A stretch of DNA of 56,804 nucleotides from an uncultured Lachnospiraceae bacterium (lineage in GTDB: Bacteria > Bacillota > Clostridia > Lachnospirales > Lachnospiraceae): assembly GCA_910588535.1 (NCBI GenBank), contig CAJUOO010000013.1, positions 1-56,804 of the forward strand, written 5' to 3'. Under the pieces are notes generated by a model. It was not told the origin of the DNA. It searched no databases and was given only the letters and a program-made list of their open reading frames with translations. The translations under genes and the position numbers were made by a program. Below, one piece after another: positions 26,554 through 34,077 of this stretch. Position 1 is the first letter of the stretch; every line of letters starts with the position of its first letter.

Positions 26554-27687
26554 ATGGAATTACAAGTACATTATGAAGAAAAGCCCTGTTACGAGATTGT
26601 GATTGAGACAGATCCTAACAGGCTGCCGGAGAAATTGGGAGCTATGGCAATAAAAAACCGAAAGCTCTGTATTGTGACAGATTCCAATGTAGGGCCTCTC
26701 TATGCAAGGGAGATACAAGCCCTTCTTGCTCCATATGCGAAGGAAGTAATTGTACACACTTTTTCCGCAGGAGAAGAAAATAAAAATCTTAATACAGTTT
26801 CCGATCTGTACCGTGATCTGATAGAGCATAAATTTGAACGTTCAGATATGTTGCTTGCTCTTGGGGGAGGCGTCACAGGGGATCTGACTGGATATGCCGC
26901 GGCGACCTATCTGCGCGGCATAGATTTTGTCCAGCTTCCCACTTCCTTGCTGTCTCAGGTAGATTCAAGCATCGGAGGAAAGACCGGCGTGGACTTTGAT
27001 TGTTATAAAAATATGGTGGGGGCGTTCTATCAGCCTAAGCTGGTCTATATGAACCTTGCCACGCTTAAGACATTGCAAGAGAGAGAATATCTGTCAGGAA
27101 TGGGAGAAATTATCAAACATGCACTTATAAAAGATAGGGAATATTACCAGTGGCTGCAGGCGAACCTCTCAGCTATAAAGGAGAGAGAAGTATCTGTTCT
27201 TGAGGAGATGATATGCAGAAGCTGTGAAATTAAGCGCGCTGTGGTGGAACAGGATCCCAAGGAGAAGGGTGAGAGAGCACTTTTAAATTTTGGGCACACA
27301 CTTGGACATGCGATAGAAACGCTTAAGGTGGACACTTATAAAAAAGAGCTAGCGCTTGGAAGCAAAGAAGCATCTCTGCTTCTTCACGGGGAATGTGTCG
27401 CTCTTGGTATGCTTGCATCCATGCAGATAAGCAAGGAGCGCGGATGGATCGATCCCACGCTTTGTCAGTCTGTCAAAAAAATGTTTTTGGATTTAGAGCT
27501 CCCGATCACCACATCGGGAATTACCCCTGAGGCTGTGATTCAGGCGAGCAAGAATGATAAGAAGATGGAAGATGGCAAGGTGAAATTTATCCTGCTTCAT
27601 GGCTGTGGTGAGGCTTGTATCGACCGCACAGTGACAGAGGCAGAGATGAAGACAGCTCTTGACTCTATATTGGAGGAATCATTTTGA
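26554..27687 (+). CDS. aroB: 3-dehydroquinate synthase AroB
   Basis: Cyclises DAHP to 3-dehydroquinate, the second step of the shikimate pathway. 377 residues. NAD-binding GGGVTGDLTGYAAATYLRG near residue 105, the Lys-containing QVDSSIGGKTGVDF near 145, and zinc-binding residues in MGEIIKHALIKD, FGHTLGHAIE (about 250) and HGECVALGM. Length is slightly above the usual 350-365. It stands alone, away from other shikimate genes, three bases after divIVA, and overlaps lspA by four bases. Confidence 0.95.
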   Translation: MELQVHYEEKPCYEIVIETDPNRLPEKLGAMAIKNRKLCIVTDSNVGPLYAREIQALLAPYAKEVIVHTFSAGEENKNLNTVSDLYRDLIEHKFERSDMLLALGGGVTGDLTGYAAATYLRGIDFVQLPTSLLSQVDSSIGGKTGVDFDCYKNMVGAFYQPKLVYMNLATLKTLQEREYLSGMGEIIKHALIKDREYYQWLQANLSAIKEREVSVLEEMICRSCEIKRAVVEQDPKEKGERALLNFGHTLGHAIETLKVDTYKKELALGSKEASLLLHGECVALGMLASMQISKERGWIDPTLCQSVKKMFLDLELPITTSGITPEAVIQASKNDKKMEDGKVKFILLHGCGEACIDRTVTEAEMKTALDSILEESF

Positions 27688-28277
27688 ATACCAACGCTTT
27701 CGACAACCACTCTGTTGATGTAAAGACTATAAATCAGAAAAAGAATGGTATTGCCATGCTTTTTCTCCTTTTTGCTGTTCTTGTGCTGACTGTTATAGAC
27801 CAGTGGACAAAGCGGCTTTCCGCTCTTTATTTAAAAGAGCAGCCAGTTGTACTGATAGAAGGTGTATTTGAGCTGACTTATCTTGAAAACCGCGGGGCTG
27901 CTTTTGGTTTATTTAAGAATCAGAGGATTATTTTTCTGTTTATCACAATTATCGTGATCGCTATTATTGTCTTCTTATATTGGAAAGTCCCGAAAAATCG
28001 CCGTTTTCTTCCCATGAGGATTGTCGGTGTGGGGCTGCTTTCAGGGGCAGTTGGAAATATGATTGACCGCTATTTTCATGGATATGTGATAGATTTTTTT
28101 TATTTTCGTTTGATTGATTTCCCGGTTTTTAATGTAGCGGATATCTATGTCACAGTTTCCACGGCAGCGCTTATTTTACTTTGGCTATTCTACTATAAAG
28201 AGGAAGAATTCGATGTTATCTTTACAAAGAAAGCGCGAAGTATTTCGGAAGAACCGGAGGATAACCGCTATGAGTGA
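27684..28277 (+). CDS. lspA: Lipoprotein signal peptidase LspA
   Basis: Aspartyl protease that removes lipoprotein signal peptides. 197 residues from TTG 27684, which overlaps the aroB stop and follows GGAGG by about 8 bases. Four membrane helices. The catalytic aspartates lie in GNMIDRYFHGYVIDFFYF and FNVADIYVTVS. It is longer than the usual 150-165 residues because of an N-terminal extension of about 25 residues and a polar C-terminal tail. It probably serves lipoproteins such as the carboxypeptidase at 20600-21574. Confidence 0.95.
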   Translation: MNTNAFDNHSVDVKTINQKKNGIAMLFLLFAVLVLTVIDQWTKRLSALYLKEQPVVLIEGVFELTYLENRGAAFGLFKNQRIIFLFITIIVIAIIVFLYWKVPKNRRFLPMRIVGVGLLSGAVGNMIDRYFHGYVIDFFYFRLIDFPVFNVADIYVTVSTAALILLWLFYYKEEEFDVIFTKKARSISEEPEDNRYE

Positions 28278-29196
28278 AAGGTTATTTTTTGTGACGGAGG
28301 AGGAAGAGGCGGAGCGAATTGATAAATATATCTCTTCTGTGGCGGAGGAGTTCTCCCGCTCTTATATTCAGAAACTGATTAAGGAACAGGCTGTTCTTGT
28401 CAATCATAAACCTGTCAAGGCAAGCTATATGGTATCTCCCGGAGATCAGATCCTTCTTGTAGCTCTGCCTCCCACAGAGCCATCTGCACTGCCTGAACCG
28501 ATTCCACTTGATATTCTCTATGAGGATACTCAGGTTATCGTGGTAAATAAGCCAAAGGGCATGGTCGTTCATCCGGCAGCAGGGCACGCTACGGGTACAT
28601 TGGTCAATGCTCTTTTATATCACTGTCAAAATGAGTTGTCTGGAATCAATGGAGTGTTGCGCCCCGGTATTGTCCATCGAATTGATATGGATACGACGGG
28701 AGCGCTTGTCGTGTGCAAGACGGACGAAGCACATGCAGCACTCGCAGCACAGCTAAAAGAACATACCATCACGCGCTGCTACCATGCCATCGTACATGGA
28801 AGCTTAAAGGAAGAGAGCGGTACAATTGATGCAGCGATAGGGAGGAACCCAAAGGACAGAAAAAAGATGGCGGTTGTCGCAAAAGACTCGCTATCTGGGA
28901 AACATGCTGTCACACACTGGAAGGCTTTAGGACAGCTCAGGGGCTATACTTATATAGAATGTCACTTAGAAACAGGAAGAACGCATCAGATTCGCGTGCA
29001 TATGGCTTCCATTGGGCATCCTCTTTTGGGTGATAGCGTATATGGACCATCCAGATGTCCCGTAGCAAGACTGCAAGGACAGACTCTGCACGCCATGACA
29101 CTTGGTTTTTTGCATCCGGCAAACAAAACTTATATGGAATTTACAGCACCACTTCCCGAATATTTTAAAAATCTTCTCACAATGTTACAAATGTAG
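28270..29196 (+). CDS. rluD: RluD family rRNA pseudouridine synthase
   Basis: RNA pseudouridine synthase of the RluA/RluD family. 308 residues from ATG 28270, which overlaps the lspA stop (ATGAGTGA); the frame runs further upstream only inside lspA. An S4 RNA-binding domain covers about 15-75, then the catalytic domain with HRIDMDTTGALVVCKT, whose Asp is the nucleophile, and LETGRTHQIRVHMASIGHPLLGD. lspA-rluD pairing is common in bacteria. Which uridines it modifies cannot be told from sequence. Confidence 0.93.
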   Translation: MSERLFFVTEEEEAERIDKYISSVAEEFSRSYIQKLIKEQAVLVNHKPVKASYMVSPGDQILLVALPPTEPSALPEPIPLDILYEDTQVIVVNKPKGMVVHPAAGHATGTLVNALLYHCQNELSGINGVLRPGIVHRIDMDTTGALVVCKTDEAHAALAAQLKEHTITRCYHAIVHGSLKEESGTIDAAIGRNPKDRKKMAVVAKDSLSGKHAVTHWKALGQLRGYTYIECHLETGRTHQIRVHMASIGHPLLGDSVYGPSRCPVARLQGQTLHAMTLGFLHPANKTYMEFTAPLPEYFKNLLTMLQM

Positions 29197-29237
29197 TGTA
29201 ACAATATTTTGACAATTCAGGAATTTTGTTCTATACT
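29183..29237 (+). promoter_or_regulatory. Strong promoter with upstream 7-7-7 palindrome
   Basis: TTGACA (29209-29214), 17 bp, TATACT (29232-29237), a near-perfect sigma-A promoter for the nucleoside kinase-like gene and probably kduI. Just upstream, TGTTACA (29183-29189) and TGTAACA (29197-29203) form an inverted repeat with a 7-bp spacer containing the rluD stop codon. It is an operator candidate; the cognate regulator is unknown. Confidence 0.7.
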
Positions 29238-29290
29238 ATAAGTAAACATGCTGCGGATGGAATGGCAAGCGCATGAAAGGAGAGATAGGT

Positions 29291-29926
29291 ATGAGCAACT
29301 TAGTGATTACGATAGGAAGACAATATGGGAGTGGCGGAAGACAGATAGGTCAGCAGTTGGCGAAGGAGCTTAATATAAAATGCTATGATAAGGAACTGTT
29401 AGCTCTTGCGGCGAAAGACAGCGGGCTCTGCCATGAATTGTTCGAGACACATGACGAGAAGCCGACAAACAGTTTTTTATATTCTTTGGTTATGGATACC
29501 TATTCTATGGGCTATAATTCGACTGGTTATGTGGATATGCCGCTTAACCACAAGGTATTTCTGGCACAGTTTGATTCCATTAAGAAATTAGCAGAAAAAG
29601 AATCTTGTATTATTGTGGGGCGCTGTGCGGACTATGCGCTGGAAGAACATGAGGGCACGATAAGTGTATTTATCCATGCAAGGTTGGAGGATAGAATTAG
29701 GAGAATACGAAGAATATATAGCCTGACAGATGATAAGGCAAAGGATCTGATTTTAAAGACAGACAAGAAGAGGGCCAGTTACTATAATTATTATTCCAGC
29801 AAGAAGTGGGGCGATGCAAAGAGTTACGATCTGTCACTGGACAGTTCTCTTCTCGGAATAGATGGCTCCGTACAGCTTATAAAGACATTTGTTGAAATTA
29901 AAAAGCAGCAAAATAAATTTGAATAA
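29291..29926 (+). CDS. Cytidylate kinase-like family protein
   Basis: A 211-residue P-loop nucleoside/nucleotide kinase-like protein. The loop is GRQYGSGGRQIGQQLA (residues 8-23), a variant shared by the cytidylate kinase-like family; IIVGRCADYAL and the Arg-rich lid DRIRRIRRIYSL follow. ATG 29291 is chosen because AAAGGAGA precedes it; ATG 29273 is in frame but lacks a site. Family members are common in Clostridia and most have no proven substrate. It has its own strong promoter and is followed after 26 bases by kduI. Confidence 0.85.
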   Translation: MSNLVITIGRQYGSGGRQIGQQLAKELNIKCYDKELLALAAKDSGLCHELFETHDEKPTNSFLYSLVMDTYSMGYNSTGYVDMPLNHKVFLAQFDSIKKLAEKESCIIVGRCADYALEEHEGTISVFIHARLEDRIRRIRRIYSLTDDKAKDLILKTDKKRASYYNYYSSKKWGDAKSYDLSLDSSLLGIDGSVQLIKTFVEIKKQQNKFE

Positions 29927-29952
29927 ATGAAAAGGAAAAGGAGATAAGAACG

Positions 29953-30816
29953 ATGGAACTAAGAACAGCAGCAAGTCCAAAGGATGTAAAACATTATGAC
30001 ACAGACAGACTCCGTGAGGAGTTTTTGATTCAGAATGTCTTTGTGCCAGATGAGATTAAGCTGGTATACAGCCATATCGACCGCATTATTACAGGCTCTG
30101 CTACACCGACAGACAAGGAATTGGTTCTCACGGCAGGAGATGAGCTGCGAGCAGAGTATTTTCTGCAAAGAAGAGAGCTTGGCGTGATTAACATTGGCGG
30201 TTCTGGTGTGATCACAGTTGACGGAAAAGAATATCATGTTGATTATAAAGAAGGAATGTACATTGGCATGGGATCTAAGGATATCTCATTTAAAAGTGAC
30301 AATGCACAACAGCCAGCCAAATTCTATCTAAACAGTGCACCGGCTCATATGGCCTACCCTACTGTATTGATCAAACCAGAAGGACAGGCAGAAGAGGGAG
30401 TTGTCATTGTAAAGGACTGCAATAAAGTGGAGCTTGGCTCTCTTGAGGATGCCAATCACAGAACGATCTGCAAATACATTCTTCCCGGACAGGTGGAGAG
30501 CTGTCAGCTTGAGATGGGTATGACAAAGCTTGAGCCGGGCAGTGTGTGGAACACCATGCCATGTCACACACATGACAGACGTATGGAGGTTTATCTTTAC
30601 TTTGATGTTCCTGAGGATGCTGTGGTATTCCACTATATGGGAGAGCCGACAGAGACACGTCATATTGTGATGAGAAATGAGGAGGCGGTTATTTCGCCGA
30701 GCTGGTCCATTCATTCTGCTTCTGCGACACATGCATATACATTTATATGGGGTATGGTAGGAGAGAATCAGGACTTTGATGATATGGATTTTGTCGCTAT
30801 GAAGGATCTGAGATAA
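29953..30816 (+). CDS. kduI: 5-dehydro-4-deoxy-D-glucuronate isomerase KduI
   Basis: Isomerises 5-keto-4-deoxyuronate (from unsaturated uronic acids of pectin, hyaluronan or related glycans) to 2,5-diketo-3-deoxygluconate. 287 residues, close to the family's 275-280. Cupin-type zinc site in MPCHTHDRRMEVYLYFD near residue 200 and the downstream histidines in SPSWSIHSASATHAYTF near 250. It shares a transcript with the upstream kinase-like gene or reads from its promoter. kduD follows after 99 bases that hold a palindrome. It supplies the pathway fed by the GH88 enzyme encoded at 37254. Confidence 0.96.
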   Translation: MELRTAASPKDVKHYDTDRLREEFLIQNVFVPDEIKLVYSHIDRIITGSATPTDKELVLTAGDELRAEYFLQRRELGVINIGGSGVITVDGKEYHVDYKEGMYIGMGSKDISFKSDNAQQPAKFYLNSAPAHMAYPTVLIKPEGQAEEGVVIVKDCNKVELGSLEDANHRTICKYILPGQVESCQLEMGMTKLEPGSVWNTMPCHTHDRRMEVYLYFDVPEDAVVFHYMGEPTETRHIVMRNEEAVISPSWSIHSASATHAYTFIWGMVGENQDFDDMDFVAMKDLR

Positions 30817-30845
30817 TAGTTGACATAATAATGTTATGTAAACTA
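30817..30845. repeat. 29-bp palindrome, copy A (dif-like arms)
   Basis: Between kduI and kduD, starting at the base after the kduI stop: arms AGTTGACATAA (30818-30828) and TTATGTAAACT (30834-30844), identical as inverted repeats at 10 of 11 positions, around a 5-bp centre, with one more T-A pair outside. The right arm equals the XerD-side arm of the Bacillus subtilis dif site as I remember it. A close copy (27 of 31 bases including flanks) lies at 45808-45836 in the same orientation. It may be a recombination site or a regulator operator. Confidence 0.6.
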
Positions 30846-30915
30846 CAGCTTATAAGAATAAGGCTGCGGTCTTGTTCTCATAATAAACTATATTACAAAA
30901 TGGAGGTATTTACCA

Positions 30916-31716
30916 ATGGACTTTACACAGAAGTTTTCCCTTAAGGGAAAAGTAGCATTAGTGACAGGTGCATCCTATGGAATTGGTTTCGCTATCGCTA
31001 CTGCATATGCAGAGGCTGGCGCGACAATCGTATTCAACGATATTAAGCAGGAGCTGGTTGACAAGGGCGTAGCTTCTTACAAAGAGCAGGGAATTGAGGC
31101 ACATGGTTATGTCTGTGATGTAACGGATGAAGATCAGGTTAATGCCATGGTTGCAAAGGTAGAAGAGGAGGTTGGCGTAATTGATATTTTGGTAAATAAC
31201 GCCGGCATAATAAAGAGAATCCCTATGACTGAGATGTCCGCAAAGGATTTCAGACAGGTTATTGACATTGACTTGAATGGTCCATTTATTGTATCCAAGG
31301 CAGTGATTCCTTCTATGATTAAGAAGGGCGGCGGAAAGATTATCAATATCTGCTCCATGATGTCTGAGCTTGGACGTGAGACAGTTTCCGCATATGCGGC
31401 AGCAAAGGGCGGTCTTAAGATGCTGACCAAGAACATTGCATCTGAGTATGGTGAGTTTAATATTCAGTGTAACGGCATTGGACCCGGCTATATTGCAACT
31501 CCTCAGACAGCACCGCTTCGCGAGAAACAGGCTGATGGTTCCAGACATCCATTTGACCAGTTTATCGTTGCAAAGACACCTGCTGCACGTTGGGGAAATC
31601 CAGAAGATTTGCAGGGACCTGCTGTATTCCTCGCTTCTGAGGCTTCCGATTTCGTTAATGGCTTAATCCTCTATGTAGATGGTGGTATTCTCGCTTACAT
31701 TGGAAAGCAGCCATAA
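30916..31716 (+). CDS. kduD: 2-dehydro-3-deoxy-D-gluconate 5-dehydrogenase (KduD/gluconate 5-dehydrogenase family)
   Basis: Short-chain dehydrogenase that reduces 2,5-diketo-3-deoxygluconate to 2-keto-3-deoxygluconate after KduI. 266 residues. Rossmann TGASYGIGFAIA near residue 17, NNAGI near 92, catalytic Ser region ICSMMSELG and YxxxK as YAAAK near 158-162. The sequence is close to gluconate 5-dehydrogenases, so specificity is taken from the kduI linkage. TGGAGGT precedes the ATG. It is followed by a structured intergenic region and a terminator. Confidence 0.9.
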   Translation: MDFTQKFSLKGKVALVTGASYGIGFAIATAYAEAGATIVFNDIKQELVDKGVASYKEQGIEAHGYVCDVTDEDQVNAMVAKVEEEVGVIDILVNNAGIIKRIPMTEMSAKDFRQVIDIDLNGPFIVSKAVIPSMIKKGGGKIINICSMMSELGRETVSAYAAAKGGLKMLTKNIASEYGEFNIQCNGIGPGYIATPQTAPLREKQADGSRHPFDQFIVAKTPAARWGNPEDLQGPAVFLASEASDFVNGLILYVDGGILAYIGKQP

Positions 31717-31785
31717 GAGAGAATTATTTTATTCTCACATATATAATAACAAATAAGTAGGGAAGGATTACTACTTCCACTTGCT

Positions 31786-31883
31786 GCGCGTCCCATATAT
31801 TATCTGAATGGCATATTTTTGTTGCATGGAACGCGCATAATTAGAAAGACGGTAGATATTTTCTACCGTCTTTCTAATTATGC
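31786..31883. terminator. Nested inverted repeats with a perfect 22-bp hairpin
   Basis: The 221-bp gap after kduD carries a perfect 22-bp inverted repeat, 31835-31856 and 31862-31883, with a 5-nt loop; its core AGACGGTAGA/TCTACCGTCT flanked by A- and T-rich arms can terminate both kduD and the convergent zinc-ribbon gene. A further pair, GCGCGTCCC (31786-31794) and GGAACGCGC (31828-31836), pairs at 8 of 9 positions and overlaps the hairpin base by two bases. A smaller GGAAG/CTTCC hairpin lies near 31760-31778. Confidence 0.75.
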
Positions 31884-31937
31884 TAATTGCTGTCTTTGTT
31901 AATTGCTATTCATTTTTTATAATGAGTAGTTAGTTGT

Positions 31938-32369
31938 CTATTCCTCAGTTTGCTCTGTCGACTCGCTGGCAGTTGTCTCCTCAGAATCTACCACATTCTC
32001 TTCCTTAGGCTCCTCCACAATAAGCTTTGCTCCACAGGAACTGCAAAATGCGGAATTTGCAGGAACCTCAGCGCCGCACTGTGGACACTTGTACATGCCT
32101 TTAAGCTGCTTAAGCTGTTCTTTTAAGCTCTGAATCTTTGCCTTGGACTCTGTGATAACAGAGAAGTCCTGAATATAAGCTTCCATCACCTCACCAGCGT
32201 TTTCCTCATAAAAACGTTTGCCGATGGAAAGGTATGCTGCATTGATGCGGCTCTCCTCGACAGAAATCTGATTATGAATCTTAGAAACCTCGGCAACATC
32301 CTTCGCTTTCTGCATAACGCCCTTGCCTGTGTCTGTAAGTGTCTCTACTAATTTGTTGATAACGTCCAT
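31938..32369 (-). CDS. Zinc-ribbon coiled-coil protein
   Basis: A 143-residue soluble protein. Residues 1-85 are helical and probably coiled (KLVETLTDTGKGVMQKAKDV, then SRINAAYLSIGKRFYEENAG). A double Cys-x2-Cys zinc ribbon follows at about 93-115 (CPQCGAEVPANSAFCSSCG), and a disordered acidic Glu/Thr/Ser tail ends the protein. This architecture is common in Clostridia with no assigned role. It is convergent with kduD and divergent from lacI. AAGGAGG precedes the ATG on the minus strand. Confidence 0.82.
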   Translation of the reverse strand: MDVINKLVETLTDTGKGVMQKAKDVAEVSKIHNQISVEESRINAAYLSIGKRFYEENAGEVMEAYIQDFSVITESKAKIQSLKEQLKQLKGMYKCPQCGAEVPANSAFCSSCGAKLIVEEPKEENVVDSEETTASESTEQTEE

Positions 32370-32723
32370 AGTATAATCCTCCTTATATATGTTTGTGAAT
32401 ACGCTTGAGGCAGCTTAAAGGAATTTTGTGAAAATGTCTTGCATCCTAGAATATATCACAGTAAATTTTTTACCACTTTATCAGGGAGACAAGATTGATA
32501 ATAAACTGCCCATATCCTTTTGCATATCGCATAACTCTTATTCTCTTGTGGTATCACTGTATATCAGTTATACTACAAGTATAAGCGTATGTGGGACATC
32601 TGTCAACATTTCCTTTCGCTGTTGAGAATATCATACAAGAAATAGATGAGGAATAACAGTGAAAATAGTACTTGTTTGTTATGACATTTGTCATAAGAGT
32701 TAGCTATAAAAGTAGAAGATAGC
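32370..32723. promoter_or_regulatory. Divergent 350-bp region with two perfect-arm palindromes
   Basis: No gene is visible between the zinc-ribbon gene and the lacI promoter. Two palindromes stand out: TTATACT-ACA-AGTATAA (32568-32584) and TTATGACA-TT-TGTCATAA (32679-32696). The second lies 28 bp upstream of the lacI -35, where an activator or second repressor could bind. The rest is AT-rich with no obvious features. Confidence 0.5.
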
Positions 32724-32775
32724 TTGTTTTTTAGGATATCATATGTTATATTGTAAATGTTATAACGTTTTAATA
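32724..32775 (+). promoter_or_regulatory. lacI promoter and operator O1
   Basis: TTGTTT (32724-32729), 17 bp, TATATT (32747-32752), then TGTTATAACGTTTTAATA (32758-32775) covering the expected start site. The core TTATAACGTTTTAA is a near-palindrome centred on CG, as expected for a LacI-family operator. The same 18 bases recur exactly, inverted, at 33778-33795. Confidence 0.75.
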
Positions 32776-32787
32776 AAGGGAGGGTTT

Positions 32788-33783
32788 ATGGACAGAGCGA
32801 CAATTAAAGATGTGGCAAAGGAGGCAGGTGTTTCTATAGGCACAGTTTCCAATGCCTTGAATGGCGGACGCTATATCAGTACCGATACAAGAGAGAAAGT
32901 GATCAATGCAGTGAAAAAGTTAAATTATATACCCAATTTGAATGGGCGATATCTGAAAACTGGGGCGTCAAAAACCATTGGTTTTTTTACAAATACAGTG
33001 ACAGGAGCTTATTTTGGCACTTTGTTAGATGCCATGAGCCGACAATGTGATAAGCTGGGGTATCAGCTAAATATCTTTATCACGAAAGATCCTGCTGTGA
33101 TTATGACAAATATTATGGGCAGATGTTTTGATGGAGTGATAATCTATGAAGGACCATTTCTCAAGTCTCAGGAAATAGCCATGATACAAAATGTGGGGGT
33201 AAAAATGGTCTTTTTGGACCGTGAGCTTGCAGGAAAAGGAATGTCCAGCATTTTATTTAATTCCTATCAGGCGGGATATGAGGCGACAAAATATTTAATT
33301 CGTCTGGGACATAAAAAAATAGGATTTATCGAATATGCAGATGATATTTTGGACAGCAAGAACAGAAAAGCGGGCTATCAGGCGGCATTAGAAGAAAATC
33401 ATTTGCCTGCCGGGGTGATTCTTCAGGGGAATTTTGAAGAAGAATATTGTTTTAACGGCATTATTAATTTGATCCATTTTCATGTGGACCTGCTGCCAGA
33501 TGCATTTCTTGCAGGGAATGATCTCAGTGCAGTTGGCTGTATCAATGCGCTGAATGTTGAAGGGTATCAAGTTCCAGATGATATCAGTGTCATTGGATTC
33601 GATGATATTGATATAGCACAGTACTATAAGCCTTCACTGACCACAGTAAAAAACCCAATAGCAAGGCAGGGAGTCCTTGCGGTAGATACATTGGTTGCAT
33701 TGATAGAGGAGAAGGAAGAAGGGAGTATCAAACAATTAGAAGGAAGGCTGATAGTGCGTGAATCTTGCGCTGTCAAATATTAA
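32788..33783 (+). CDS. LacI family transcriptional regulator
   Basis: A 331-residue LacI/GalR repressor starting at ATG 32788 (AAAGGGAGG upstream; the frame is open 45 bases further but crosses the operator). The helix-turn-helix at residues 4-25 is ATIKDVAKEAGVSIGTVSNAL, followed by hinge and periplasmic-binding-like ligand domain (NTVTGAYFGTLLDAMSRQCD, and the closing SVIGFDDIDIAQYYKPSLTTV). Operators lie at both ends of its gene, so it probably represses itself and the sugar operon downstream. The inducer is likely a uronic-acid-containing sugar, inferred from neighbours. Confidence 0.92.
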   Translation: MDRATIKDVAKEAGVSIGTVSNALNGGRYISTDTREKVINAVKKLNYIPNLNGRYLKTGASKTIGFFTNTVTGAYFGTLLDAMSRQCDKLGYQLNIFITKDPAVIMTNIMGRCFDGVIIYEGPFLKSQEIAMIQNVGVKMVFLDRELAGKGMSSILFNSYQAGYEATKYLIRLGHKKIGFIEYADDILDSKNRKAGYQAALEENHLPAGVILQGNFEEEYCFNGIINLIHFHVDLLPDAFLAGNDLSAVGCINALNVEGYQVPDDISVIGFDDIDIAQYYKPSLTTVKNPIARQGVLAVDTLVALIEEKEEGSIKQLEGRLIVRESCAVKY

Positions 33784-33795
33784 AACGTTATAACA
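33778..33795. promoter_or_regulatory. LacI operator O2, exact inverted copy of O1
   Basis: TATTAAAACGTTATAACA overlaps the lacI stop codon (TAA 33781-33783) and ends just before the AAGGAG ribosome site of the next gene. It is the exact reverse complement of 32758-32775. No clear promoter was found between lacI and the next gene, so it may act as a roadblock or as a looping partner for O1, about 1 kb away. Confidence 0.7.
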
Positions 33796-33807
33796 AGGAG
33801 AAAATAT

Positions 33808-34077
33808 ATGTACAAATATAAAAGAGTACAATTTGGATGGTTTTTATCCTATCTGCTAATTTTAACTTTACCGATTGTAATAGGCACATTGATCTATCGA
33901 ACGGCGTTACAGAATAATTATATTCAGGCACAAAAGCACAACCAGAGTATGATGAGCCTAGTGATGAATGAGATGGATAATCAGATTGCCAGATTTCAAA
34001 ATGAGATTAGCAGACTTTCTTTTGATCAGACAGTCCATCTGGTTTGCTTTTGGCGGACGGCAATCTTCCAGACTTAA
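33808..34077 (+). pseudogene. N-terminal stub of a membrane-bound AraC-type or sensor-kinase regulator
   Basis: A good ribosome site (AAGGAG) and ATG begin a protein with an N-terminal membrane helix (FGWFLSYLLILTLPIVIGTLIY, residues about 9-30, quoted in part) and the start of an extracellular sensor region (NYIQAQKHNQSMMSLVMNEMD). This beginning is typical of large membrane-anchored AraC-type regulators or histidine kinases that control carbohydrate ABC transporters. After about residue 76 the sequence jumps, out of frame, into a solute-binding protein, and a stop follows at 34077. The rest of the regulator, normally several hundred residues with its DNA-binding domain, is missing. Confidence 0.8.

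Noticed and set aside
29183..29203. Rex-type redox operator
   Set aside because: Arms resemble TTGTTAA-type half-sites only loosely and the spacer is 7 rather than 4 bp.
30817..30845. Copy A as the chromosomal dif site
   Set aside because: The centre is 5 bp between 11-bp arms rather than the usual 6, both arms are XerD-like, and a second copy exists; not asserted without terminus data.
30958..31548. 196-codon minus-strand frame opposite kduD
   Set aside because: Cys/Asn/Leu-rich shadow of a short-chain dehydrogenase gene; no ribosome site or promoter.
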